The notes below the pieces were generated by a model. The model was given only the letters and a program-made list of their open reading frames with translations, was not told the DNA's origin and searched no databases. A DNA stretch of 44,670 nt from an uncultured Acidovorax sp. (GTDB lineage: Bacteria; Pseudomonadota; Gammaproteobacteria; Burkholderiales; Burkholderiaceae_C), in the NCBI GenBank assembly GCA_913774625.1, contig CAJYHL010000025.1, positions 1 through 44,670 of the forward strand. Reading direction: 5' to 3'. The position numbers were made by a program, and so were the translations under genes. This document shows, one piece after another, positions 1 to 9,727 of the stretch. The stretch's first letter is position 1. Each line of letters begins with the position of its first letter.

Positions 1-3000
1 AGTTCAGTGCCGCAATGCTTTCTCCGATGCTGGGCAATGCCGAGGCACTGAGGGCTGCACCTGCTGCGCCTCCCAATCCTCCGGTCAACGCGCCGATTCC
101 CGTGTGCAATGCACTGCGGTACTCCCCACCTTCATCCCACTTTTTGGCTTCGGCTTCGTTGCCTGCTCTGCGCGCTGCGATGGCCTGCTGGTCCGCGTAG
201 GTTCCTGCGGCTTTGCTGGCCTGCTTGCCAAACTCCGCCGTGATCGCCACCTGTGCGTCGATCTCGCGCTGCACCTGGTTCTGATCGAAGATCCGCTCGA
301 TCCCCGTGGCGTCGCCCGTGCGCACGCTTTGGTCCCCGGCGATGCCCGAGATACCCGCGGTGGTGGTGCTTTGGGCGCTGCCGCTGTCCCGGCCCACTCC
401 CGCCCCCACGCCGTTGACGACTGCCTTGCCCGCTTGCTGGCCGGCGTTGACGTTGACGCCCACCGCCTGGCCTTCGTAGCTGGCCTCGTTGTGCAGGTCG
501 CTGGTGGTCAGCATCCCGCCGGTGTGGAAACGGTTCTTGCCCTGCTCCACCGCCGTCTGGGTGCTGGCGATCACGCCGCCGATGAGGTGGGTATCGCCCT
601 TGACGCTGACCTGGAAGCCGCCGTCCCCCGTCTTGATGCCGCTTTGCTCGGTGACGCTTCGGTAGTGGCTGTCGATCTTGCTCTGGCCGGCATTCAATCC
701 TCCGCCCGTGGGCACGCCCGCCGGGCTGAACGTGATGGAGCCACCGGCCGACTGGTTGCGGCTGGCGTAGCGGCTGCTGTCCTGCAGGCTTTCGATCGTG
801 AGATGGCCGCCCACCTCGCCCCCGACCTGCTTGCCGCTGACCACTGCCCCCTTGAGTTGGGTGTCGCCGCCCGACCGGAGGGTGACGCTGTTGCCTGCCG
901 CGACGTGGGTATTGTTGTAGCGGACATCGTCGCTGTTGGCGCGGCCTGTGCCCCGGCTGGCACTGGCCGTGATTCCGACGCCGCTTTGGCTGACGGCCAC
1001 CCCCACGCTGGCATTGGAGCTGCTGTGGGTGCTCCGGTCGCTCTGGGTGTCTTGCGAGGCCAGCAGCTTGATCTGGTTGTCGGCTATCAGGGTGGCGTCC
1101 TTGCCTGCCGTGATGTCGCTGCCCTGGATGAGGATGTTGCTGTCTTTGCCGGCACCGGTGGCGATGAGGTTGACGTTGCCGCCGGCCTGCACATGGCTGC
1201 CACGGCTGGTCGTGCCGCTCTGGTAGCTGTCGCTCTGGCTTTTGCGGGAGCCTACCGAGACCGAAATGGAGCCGGCTGCCGCGGGATTGCCCGAGGCCAG
1301 GGCGCTGGCGGCGTCAGCGATTTCCTTGCCTTGGTTGTAGGCGTTGAGCGCCGCCGCACTAGCGGCCAGCGCCTGCATGCGCGCATCGCTGGTATTGCCT
1401 GCTGCCTCGGCCATGCTTTGTGCCGTCTGCCCGGCACTGATGACGGCACTTCCGAGGCTGACGCTCAGGCCGCTTTGCTTTAAGCGTGTGTGTGTTTCGC
1501 TCGTTTGCCGTTGCTCGGCTTCGGTGATGGCGATGCCCTTGGCGACGATGTTGACGTCTCCCTTCGGTGCCATGACGTCGCTGCCCACTTGCCGATAAGC
1601 GTTGCCGGCCACGATGTTCACATCACCGTTGACGCTGCCCACGGTGGAGCCCGCAGCGCTGGTGCCGGTGATGGCCTGATCGGTGCTTTGCATGCGGCTG
1701 CCGATGGTCACGCCTATGGCGCCCCCGCCGCCGAGGAGTCCGCTGCTGGTGCTCTTGCGAAGGTGCTGTTCGCTGGATGTTTCTTCGACCGCGACGATGT
1801 GGACATCGCGTCCGGCTTGCATGGCTGTGCCGTTGTCGGAGACCACATGGCTGCCAGCCACCGTGAGGTCCCGGCCTGCGCTGATGGCGATGGTGTCGCC
1901 GCCCAGGCCGCTGGCCTGCGCCTGGGTCTGATGCACCTTGTCCACCAAGGTTCTGGTGCTGGAGCCCAGCAGGCCCGACGACTTGGTGAAGTAGGCGTTG
2001 TCCAGCGATTGCGTCGCCTGGCCGGCCGTGATGTTGACGTCGTTGCCAGCGCTCAGGCGCAGCTGCTGGGTGGTCTGCACCTGAGCGGCCCGGGCGTTGA
2101 TATCGTTGCCGGCGCGGATGACCGTGGTGCCTTGGGCATTGATCTGAGTGCCGGCCTCCTGGCTGCCGCCAAAGAACAGATGGTTCTTCTCATCCCAGGT
2201 AATGCGGTTGTCCGTCGATAGATTGACGGTTGAAAGATTGACGTTGTTGCCCGCATCGATGCGGGTGGTGCCGCCCTCGCCTGCATTGCTGATTTGGGCG
2301 CCCTGGAGGTTGATATCCTTGCCGGCTTTCAGTGACATCGCGCCACCTTGTTGGCCGGGGCCTGCCTCCAATGGGCCGCTTACCGCGAGGCCTGCCACCC
2401 GATCAATGACGGTATTGGAATACCCGTTCTGTGCGGTGCCACCGCTGGTGGTACTTGTGGTCGTGACGACATTGATATTGTTGTGGGCCTCCGCCAGCAA
2501 TCGCAGCGCCGCAGACACTGTTCCGCCGACGACGTTGATGTCCCGCTGGGCGCTGAGAGACACGGACTCGCCGACGATGTGGCCGCCCATGTTGTTGATG
2601 TCGTTGGCGGCAATCTGCACGGCACGTCGGCCGGCGATGGTGCCGCTGTTATAGGCATCGCCATCGGTCTTGACGGATACCGTATCGCCGCTGATCAAAG
2701 TGCCTGTGGCACTCAGGTCTGCGGCCTTGACCATCACATAGACCTTGGGTACCAGCACGCTTTGCACGGAGCCATCCGGCATGGTGACGTTCTGGGAGAC
2801 CAGCCAGACCAGATCGCTGGTCAAATGCGCCACCTGCTCTTTACTGAGCTCCACGCCCGGGCGCAGGCCATGCGCCTTGGCAAAAGTGGCCCCGCTTTCC
2901 AGCAGGGCACGGTATTGCGCGTCGTTGCTGGTGTAGTTTCCCAGGAAGCGACGGCCGGTCAGCTGGCCTATTTGCTGTTGAATCAGTTGTTGCTCGTAGA

Positions 3001-6000
3001 AGCCGTCGCCCAAGCGCTTTTGCTGCAAGGCCGGATCCAGGCTCAGGGCTTGCAGCATGTAATCCGAGGACAACCAGTTCTGGCGATTGGTGAACGCAGG
3101 GTCGGTTTCCACCAGGGGATGGTTGCCGTTTTGCGCGTGGATGACGTACAGGCTGCTGCCAGGCAACGCGGGCCCGGAGGAGACGGCGCGCACAATGACC
3201 TGCTTGCCGGTGGCAGTGGTAATGGGCTGCTGGGTGACAGAGGGCGGTGCGGCTCCCGCGCCGGCGCCAGCGGCGTCATATCCCTCGGGGCGTACGGCTG
3301 CACCGCCTGCGCTGCCCGAAGGGGTCGATGCGGCACCACCTTGCTGAGCAATGGAGCCTGTGGTCCCTGTCGATTGCTGCATGCCGTTGGCACCCTGACC
3401 GCCACTTCCGGCATTCTGGCCGGTGTTGCTATTGGCCCCTATGCCCGTTCCACTGCCTGCACCGGCCTGGCCTTCGAGGAAGACGACCGTGGGAAGCTGG
3501 AAGGTGGTGCGCCGAGCGCTGGTGAACGGCTGGGGTGCGGACGCCCGTCGCTCCTGAGAGCTGCTGAATCCGCCATGATATTTCCAGGAGTAGTGGACCG
3601 CAGTGCCATTCGACTCCCGAGTCTCAACTCCTTCCACGGTCGGCTTGTTATTCGGCCGCCCTGCTTGAATACGTCCACCAGCAATCACGGTGGAGTCCAA
3701 GTTGTTCAGTGTGCCGGAGATTGCGATGTCCCCGCCAGCCGTGATCTGGCCGGGCTTGGAGGACAGGACCCGATCTCTGTAGACGGACTCGGTCATGCCA
3801 TCGATGATGGTGTAGTCGCGCGAACTGGTCTCGATGCGGTTGTTTTCCCGATTCTGCGCCTGGATCAGATCATTGAGTTTTTTGGCCGCGGCAATGGAGG
3901 CCTCATGCTCAGCTTGCGCTGCATCGTAGCCCGCTCTATTGGAACCCGCCGGCCATGACCAGTTTCCTGCATCGTCAGCATGGGCGCCGTACACCCATGG
4001 ATCAGGGGCTACCGTGCTGTAGTTCGCGGGCGGGACCACGCCGTATTCGGCAAAACGAGTGGATCCTGCTGGCTCATATTCATAGGTGCTGGTACAGGCA
4101 CCCGAGTCGTCGCCGCCGCTGCCGCAAGTCCTCATCTCGATATAGGCCGCAGGAATGACCTTCAGGAATTTATCCGGATGCACCGGTTTGAAAATCCGGC
4201 CATCTGACCTGCTCCCTGGAATGCCATCGACAGGCATAACAAACGGGTTGACCCTGTCGTATGGAATGAAGACACCACTCCATACTTCTCTATATTTGCT
4301 GGCACTTTCCGGCTGTTGTCCCGGTAGTTGAACCAAGCTCCCGCCCGCTTGAGTGCCGACAAGCTCCGACCGTGCAATCTCGATGCCAGCATTGGCGTTA
4401 TTCACCACGGCGGCTGCCATGTCGATACTGCCTGCGGCATCGATCTTGGAGCCGGTGTTGTTGATGGTTTGCGCTTGACCTGTGGCTATGCGGTTGGCGT
4501 CCACTCCACCACCGAAGCGCATGTTCCCCAGGCTCAGGATGGTGGAGCCGCCCAGGTTGTTGACCACCGTGGCGCCGATGTCCAGGTCCCCACGCGAGGC
4601 AATGGTGGCGCTGCTGCCATCTTCAGCCCGGTTATCGAGCGTGCCGGTGCTGATGGAAAGGTGGTCACCGTAGATCCTGCCTGTGCCCACATTGTCCACG
4701 GCACCGGCGTTGACGCGGGTGTCGCTGCCGTCGATCAGCCCCCGGTTGGTCAAGGTTTGGCGGGCGTTGACGGTGGTGACGCCAGCAGAGCTGATTTCTG
4801 CGCCATTTCGGTTGTCGACGTTATTCCCGGAGACGGTAACGCTGCGCCCCCCTTTGATGGCGCCCTGATTGGTGAAGTCACCACCGCTTTCAACACTCAG
4901 GTCGCCGTTGACGCTCAACTCCCCTTGGTGGGTGTAGTTGCCAGCGAACGCCAGTTGCATACCGCTTTGTGCCTGCAGGCTGCCGGCCCCGGAGAGGCCC
5001 TGATTCTTGATGCTGAAGTTATTGCCAGCAAACAGGGTTCCGCCTTGATTGCTCAGGGTCTGGGTAGCGCTGTTCAATGCAGAGCCGCCCGCAACGGCGG
5101 CATCGACCACGGACAGATCATGACCTGCCTTGATGGCGCCCTGGTCGTTATTGACCTTGCCGCTGCTTTGGACCAGCAGGTCGTTGTTGGAAACAATGGA
5201 ACCGCCTGTGTTGGCGATTTCTGCAGTGGGGGCGTAGAGCTTGACGTCTGCGGTGGATTGGATGGATCCGCCGCTGGTGTTGTCGATGGCAATGCCATCG
5301 GCGGCTGTGCTGCCCACCTGCAATCTGCCGTTGGAGGCGATGGAGCCGCCTTGGTTGATGACACGGCTGCCCGAGAGCCGTGCATCGCCAGAAGCCCCGA
5401 TATAGCCCCCCTGGCTGTTGTTGATGTTTCCGCCTTGGGCATCGATATTCAATGCCCCCGAAGACACGATGCCGCCAGCACTGCCGGACTGCTGGTTGGT
5501 GATGTCGCCGCCATGGCTGCCGATTGCCAGCGCGCCGGCCGAGGCCGTGGTTTGAACGGCACCCGCTGTATTGTTGAGTGCAGCGCTATCGAGTTGCAGG
5601 CGCCGATCGGCCAGGATGGCGCCGCTCTGATTGGAGACAGCGCTCCAGTTGCCGGCTCCATCCCGGCTCTGGATTTGCAGGGAGTCCGCGGTGATGCGCC
5701 CCGCATCATTGCGGATACCGTTGGAGGCGAGCGTGGCATTTTGCAAGGCGGCAATGCGGCCACGCTGATTGTCCAGCCAGCCACTTTGAAGACTCAGATC
5801 GCCGTTGCTCGCCAGAATCTGGCCATCGGTATTGGCCAGCTGCCGACCTTGCGTATTGAGGTTCACACTTCCGGCGCCGATGTGTCCGAAGGTGTTGTCC
5901 AGGCTTTGACTGCTCACCGAGACAGCGCCCCGTGCCGTGATGGAGCCGGTGCGATTGTCGATGGCCCCCGTTGTCAGGCTGACATCGCCCGCGCTGGAGC

Positions 6001-9000
6001 CCATCACGCCTCGCTGGTCGTTGGACAGGCTCGCACCGCTCAAAGTCACACCGGCGTTGCCTGCCAGCTTGCCTGCTGAATTGGTGATTGCGGCCTGGGT
6101 CTGGACTTTCAGATGGCGACCGGATCCTATGTCTCCATTGCTGTTATCCAGCGCATGCGCGCCAATCACCGCATCGGAACTTGCCAGCAAGTGGCCGCCA
6201 GCGTTGGTGATCGTGCCCGTGGATTGCAGGTTCAATGCGGAGGCAGCCGATGCATCGCGGCCAGCCTGCATCGTGCCGCCAGCGTTGTTGACATCACCCG
6301 CGTTGATCGTGGCATTACCCGATGCCAGCACAGTCCCCGAATTGGTCAAGGACTGACCATGGGTGTCGATCTGCAGATCCTGCGCAGCTTGCAGCCAACC
6401 ATGGGCACTATGCAGTGCGCCGCTTTGCAGATCCAGGTTGCCGCTAGAGGCAATGATCTTGCCTGCGTCGTTGTTCAGTGCGCCCCGTTGGGTGTCTATG
6501 GCAATGGTCTGCGCACCGATCTGGCCCGCCTGATTGCTGAGCGCCGTGCTTTGCAGATTGACCGCGCTATTGGCCGCGATGGTGCCTTGGTCATTCGTGA
6601 GCACACCTGTGCGTGCCGTAAGCGTCTCAGTACTACTCACAATGCCAGCACGGTTGTCGAGGCTCGCGCTGTGAACGGAGGCAGTGCCGCTGGACAGGAT
6701 TTGCCCCTCGGCATTGCCGATTTGTCCCTGGGCATCCAGTGCCAATGGACCCTGCGCCTGAATCAGGCCCGCGCGATTCTTGATGTCCGAGGCAGTTTCG
6801 ATTCGGAGGGCCGCGCCCGACTGAATCAGGCCTTGCTCCGAGTTCAGAGCGGTCAACTGCAGCGCCGCGTTGTGCAGGCTGCTGATCTCTCCACGCTCGT
6901 TACTGGCGTGCCCTGCAGATATCTGCAGATCTCCATTGCTGCCAATTTTTGCGGAGGTGTTCTTCAGGACGTTGCCGGCAGTGATTGACAGCCGTCCACC
7001 GGAGGTTTGTGCAATCGTGCCGCCGGTGTTGTCCAGCGTCTGCGTGACGATGGTGGCGTCTTTGGCCGAGCTGATCCGGCCTTGCCGGGTTTGCAGGTCT
7101 TGGGCCTTGATCTGAAGAGGGCCGCCGCTGGCGATGATGCCCGATTGATTACCTACGCTCTGGCCCGCCAAGATATCCACGGCGCCATTGGCTTGCAGCT
7201 TGCCCGAGTTGTTGTTCAGGGTGGTGGCCGCTTGGATGGCCATATCGCCCATGGCTGCTATGGCACCCGTGGTGTTGTCGATACCGGCGGCAGCCATGTT
7301 CAAGCCTGCACTGGCAAACAAGGTACCGCTGCGGTTGTCGATGTTGCTGCCAGCCTGGACTTTGAGCGAGCCCTTTGTCGCTGAGGCGGGGGTGCCGTCG
7401 CCTGCCCGCAGGGAGCCTGCAACATTGCTGATGCCCTGGGTCGTGGCCACCTCCAGTTGCTGGAGCGCAGAGATCTTTCCGGAGTCGTTACCGAGGCTGC
7501 CTGCCTGGATTTGGGCACTGCCGTTGCTGGAGATTGCAGCTTGTTTGCTTTGCAAGGCCTCGGAGACAGCGATGCGCAATTGGCCCGTTCCGTTTTGTGT
7601 GATCTCGCCCTGGGTGTTGTCCAAGGAGCGGGCCTGAATGCTGACCTGAGCGTCCGAGGCACCAGACACGGTGCCGATCTGCCCTTGCCGGTTGCTCATG
7701 GCACCAACGATCCCCAAGGCGATGCTCCCGGCATTGCTGACGATACGGCCGCGCTGGTTGTCCTGGCTGTCGTTATGCAGTTCCTGCGCTTGAAGCGTCA
7801 GGCTCTTTCCCGAGGCCAGCGTTCCCCCATTGTTGACGACATGGTTCTGAGCATTGACCGTCAGGGACTGGGCGCTGCCGATGGAGCCCGCTGTATTGTC
7901 GAGACTCTGGGCGGCAAGCCGTAGGTCGCTTTGCACGAACAAGGAGCCCGAACGGTTCTGAAACGAAGTCTGGGTGCCGGAGAAGCTTTGTGCGGTTAGC
8001 GTTCCTGCGCTGTTATCCAGCACTCCTTCGCTATTGAGTTGACGGACATTGACCGTGCCGCTGTTGCGCAAGGCTTGGGAAGCCGAGACATCCGTGGCGC
8101 CATTGGCGATGAGCTTGCCGGTATTGGAGAGGCCATTGGTGACTTGGATACTGCCATTGGCCAGGGTGATGGGAGCGACGGGCGTGGTCTGTATGACGCT
8201 GCCGTCTTGGCCGGAGGTCGGTGACGTCGCGGAGCCGCTGCCTGATGCGCCGCCTGATCCGGTGCCACCTCCGCCAGTGCCGGGGTTCGTGCCCGTGCCC
8301 CCTGAAACTGTGGGTGCAGGAGGCGCACCCAATACGGCAGCGCTTCCCGTATTCGAGAGCGTTGCGCTGCGAATGCCCAGATCTTGCAGGCCGGTTTGCG
8401 TGATACTGCCTGCATTGCTGAGCCCGGTCGCTGCTATGTCTAGCCTTTGGGCGCTCATGCTGGCGCTGCCCAGGTTGCTGAGCTGCCCCGATTGCACCAG
8501 CAGCTGGCGTGAGGCCTGGACTGTTCCCGCATTGCGGGTACCGACGCCGCCATCATTGACGACGACATCGCGCTGGCTACCCAGCGTTCCGCTATTGTCC
8601 AAGCCCTTGCTGACAAGGCTCAAATCAGCGGCTGCATCGTTGCTGGCGATGACCCCGGAATTGCTCAACTGCCCCTCTGCAGTCAAAGTCAAATGACCCG
8701 ATGTGGCCGTGACCGTGCCGGCGTTTCTGACGCCCAATCCTGCCTCGGTCCCCACAATGAAGATCTTCCCCGCATACATGCCGCCCAATTGAGCGACGTC
8801 CAATGCAAACTGAGGCTTCGCAGGATCTGCACCTGCCGCACCGGGATTGCTTTGCTGAACGCTGCCATCCGCTGCAATCTGGTTGACGCCCGTGACGATC
8901 CTCAGGTTTTGAGCCCACAAGCCAGCGTTGAGGGAAATGGCCCGGGCCAGGATATTGGCGTAATCGGCCTTGGTGGCATCCATGCCGCTGCCTTGCAGGC

Positions 9001-9718
9001 TGATCTGGCCACCTTGGACCCTGAAGCCGTCCAGGCTGCCATTGGCTCCATAAAGAGGGCGGCCCGTGGTGAGCGTCACGCCAGCGGCATTGATCAAGGA
9101 AAGGCCATCGACCACCAGACCCGAAGGGTTGGCGATGATGACGTCCGCCCTCTGGCCTGCGACCTCCAGCGGCCCCATCAGACGAGACTGAGCGGCGGAA
9201 TTGACTTCATTGACGATGATCCGGGCACTGCCGCCGGCCAGCCATGGATTGCCCTGGACCCAGCCAGCAATCTGCGTTTGTGCATTGGTGCGGCTGTTGT
9301 TGAGGATGGCGCCTCCCTGCCCAATGTCGAACTGCTGATAGGTGTTGCGGCTCACCCCGCCCGCAGAAGGCGTCTGGATGTTGACCGTGGGCGTGCCGTT
9401 GGCCGACACCAGCACCGTGGGACGCTGGCGATTGGGGGCCGAGGGATCGGCAATGATTTGCGCAAAGCCGGCCTGCGCCCCCAGCGTCAGGGCCAGCAGG
9501 CCTGCGGCTTGGGCGGCAGCGCAGACCTGGGTCAATGACAGATCTCTGAGGAGTTCCCTGCCCCAATGCACGCCGTTTGCCAACGACATGTCCGACCCAG
9601 CGCGAGCCGTCCGAGTGCTGCCGTTGCCGGCCTTGCCTTCGCTGGCGGCCGTCTCCTGGACCACCATCCGGATGCCCCGGGCTTTGTTGAAGATAACGCG
9701 ATGAAGATTCTTGTTCAT
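1..9718 (-). CDS. Giant two-partner secretion exoprotein (FhaB/CdiA-type filamentous hemagglutinin), C-terminus beyond the window
   Basis: The ATG at 9718 opens a frame that stays open to base 1 (over 3,239 codons, no stop seen). It starts with an extended signal peptide (ESPR-like MNKNLHRVIFNKARG, hydrophobic core at about 66-87 ending in Ala-rich AQAGFAQ). A TPS secretion domain follows, with NPWL (157-160) and NPSGL (197-201) in place of the NPNL/NPNGI motifs. Then come a Gly/Ser/Thr-rich linker (about 460-500), long FHA-1 repeats of the 'LDNSAGTL' type (about 500-1790), a Tyr/Pro-rich non-repeat segment (about 1800-2050), a Gly/Ala/Gln-rich linker (about 2080-2160), a conserved FHA block (FLGNYTSNDAQYRALLESG, about 2255), FHA-2 repeats ('AGKDINL', 'AGNDVN'; about 2330-3130), and the start of a CdiA-like pre-toxin region. 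The protein should be exported by the TpsB encoded just upstream; GAGG overlapping the tpsB stop is its ribosome site. Adhesin versus contact-dependent toxin cannot be decided here. Confidence 0.95.
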   Translation of the reverse strand, partial: MNKNLHRVIFNKARGIRMVVQETAASEGKAGNGSTRTARAGSDMSLANGVHWGRELLRDLSLTQVCAAAQAAGLLALTLGAQAGFAQIIADPSAPNRQRPTVLVSANGTPTVNIQTPSAGGVSRNTYQQFDIGQGGAILNNSRTNAQTQIAGWVQGNPWLAGGSARIIVNEVNSAAQSRLMGPLEVAGQRADVIIANPSGLVVDGLSLINAAGVTLTTGRPLYGANGSLDGFRVQGGQISLQGSGMDATKADYANILARAISLNAGLWAQNLRIVTGVNQIAADGSVQQSNPGAAGADPAKPQFALDVAQLGGMYAGKIFIVGTEAGLGVRNAGTVTATSGHLTLTAEGQLSNSGVIASNDAAADLSLVSKGLDNSGTLGSQRDVVVNDGGVGTRNAGTVQASRQLLVQSGQLSNLGSASMSAQRLDIAATGLSNAGSITQTGLQDLGIRSATLSNTGSAAVLGAPPAPTVSGGTGTNPGTGGGGTGSGGASGSGSATSPTSGQDGSVIQTTPVAPITLANGSIQVTNGLSNTGKLIANGATDVSASQALRNSGTVNVRQLNSEGVLDNSAGTLTAQSFSGTQTSFQNRSGSLFVQSDLRLAAQSLDNTAGSIGSAQSLTVNAQNHVVNNGGTLASGKSLTLQAQELHNDSQDNQRGRIVSNAGSIALGIVGAMSNRQGQIGTVSGASDAQVSIQARSLDNTQGEITQNGTGQLRIAVSEALQSKQAAISSNGSAQIQAGSLGNDSGKISALQQLEVATTQGISNVAGSLRAGDGTPASATKGSLKVQAGSNIDNRSGTLFASAGLNMAAAGIDNTTGAIAAMGDMAIQAATTLNNNSGKLQANGAVDILAGQSVGNQSGIIASGGPLQIKAQDLQTRQGRISSAKDATIVTQTLDNTGGTIAQTSGGRLSITAGNVLKNTSAKIGSNGDLQISAGHASNERGEISSLHNAALQLTALNSEQGLIQSGAALRIETASDIKNRAGLIQAQGPLALDAQGQIGNAEGQILSSGTASVHSASLDNRAGIVSSTETLTARTGVLTNDQGTIAANSAVNLQSTALSNQAGQIGAQTIAIDTQRGALNNDAGKIIASSGNLDLQSGALHSAHGWLQAAQDLQIDTHGQSLTNSGTVLASGNATINAGDVNNAGGTMQAGRDASAASALNLQSTGTITNAGGHLLASSDAVIGAHALDNSNGDIGSGRHLKVQTQAAITNSAGKLAGNAGVTLSGASLSNDQRGVMGSSAGDVSLTTGAIDNRTGSITARGAVSVSSQSLDNTFGHIGAGSVNLNTQGRQLANTDGQILASNGDLSLQSGWLDNQRGRIAALQNATLASNGIRNDAGRITADSLQIQSRDGAGNWSAVSNQSGAILADRRLQLDSAALNNTAGAVQTTASAGALAIGSHGGDITNQQSGSAGGIVSSGALNIDAQGGNINNSQGGYIGASGDARLSGSRVINQGGSIASNGRLQVGSTAADGIAIDNTSGGSIQSTADVKLYAPTAEIANTGGSIVSNNDLLVQSSGKVNNDQGAIKAGHDLSVVDAAVAGGSALNSATQTLSNQGGTLFAGNNFSIKNQGLSGAGSLQAQSGMQLAFAGNYTHQGELSVNGDLSVESGGDFTNQGAIKGGRSVTVSGNNVDNRNGAEISSAGVTTVNARQTLTNRGLIDGSDTRVNAGAVDNVGTGRIYGDHLSISTGTLDNRAEDGSSATIASRGDLDIGATVVNNLGGSTILSLGNMRFGGGVDANRIATGQAQTINNTGSKIDAAGSIDMAAAVVNNANAGIEIARSELVGTQAGGSLVQLPGQQPESASKYREVWSGVFIPYDRVNPFVMPVDGIPGSRSDGRIFKPVHPDKFLKVIPAAYIEMRTCGSGGDDSGACTSTYEYEPAGSTRFAEYGVVPPANYSTVAPDPWVYGAHADDAGNWSWPAGSNRAGYDAAQAEHEASIAAAKKLNDLIQAQNRENNRIETSSRDYTIIDGMTESVYRDRVLSSKPGQITAGGDIAISGTLNNLDSTVIAGGRIQAGRPNNKPTVEGVETRESNGTAVHYSWKYHGGFSSSQERRASAPQPFTSARRTTFQLPTVVFLEGQAGAGSGTGIGANSNTGQNAGSGGQGANGMQQSTGTTGSIAQQGGAASTPSGSAGGAAVRPEGYDAAGAGAGAAPPSVTQQPITTATGKQVIVRAVSSGPALPGSSLYVIHAQNGNHPLVETDPAFTNRQNWLSSDYMLQALSLDPALQQKRLGDGFYEQQLIQQQIGQLTGRRFLGNYTSNDAQYRALLESGATFAKAHGLRPGVELSKEQVAHLTSDLVWLVSQNVTMPDGSVQSVLVPKVYVMVKAADLSATGTLISGDTVSVKTDGDAYNSGTIAGRRAVQIAANDINNMGGHIVGESVSLSAQRDINVVGGTVSAALRLLAEAHNNINVVTTTSTTSGGTAQNGYSNTVIDRVAGLAVSGPLEAGPGQQGGAMSLKAGKDINLQGAQISNAGEGGTTRIDAGNNVNLSTVNLSTDNRITWDEKNHLFFGGSQEAGTQINAQGTTVIRAGNDINARAAQVQTTQQLRLSAGNDVNITAGQATQSLDNAYFTKSSGLLGSSTRTLVDKVHQTQAQASGLGGDTIAISAGRDLTVAGSHVVSDNGTAMQAGRDVHIVAVEETSSEQHLRKSTSSGLLGGGGAIGVTIGSRMQSTDQAITGTSAAGSTVGSVNGDVNIVAGNAYRQVGSDVMAPKGDVNIVAKGIAITEAEQRQTSETHTRLKQSGLSVSLGSAVISAGQTAQSMAEAAGNTSDARMQALAASAAALNAYNQGKEIADAASALASGNPAAAGSISVSVGSRKSQSDSYQSGTTSRGSHVQAGGNVNLIATGAGKDSNILIQGSDITAGKDATLIADNQIKLLASQDTQSDRSTHSSSNASVGVAVSQSGVGITASASRGTGRANSDDVRYNNTHVAAGNSVTLRSGGDTQLKGAVVSGKQVGGEVGGHLTIESLQDSSRYASRNQSAGGSITFSPAGVPTGGGLNAGQSKIDSHYRSVTEQSGIKTGDGGFQVSVKGDTHLIGGVIASTQTAVEQGKNRFHTGGMLTTSDLHNEASYEGQAVGVNVNAGQQAGKAVVNGVGAGVGRDSGSAQSTTTAGISGIAGDQSVRTGDATGIERIFDQNQVQREIDAQVAITAEFGKQASKAAGTYADQQAIAARRAGNEAEAKKWDEGGEYRSALHTGIGALTGGLGGAAGAALSASALPSIGESIAALN

Positions 9719-9727
9719 GTCGATGCC

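Noticed and set aside
104-9538. Long plus-strand open frames opposite the exoprotein gene (for example 104-1483, 2348-3958, 4328-6079)
   Set aside because: Their translations are low-complexity antisense images of a GC-rich repeat gene. The minus frame is open throughout, with signal peptide, TPS domain and FHA repeats.
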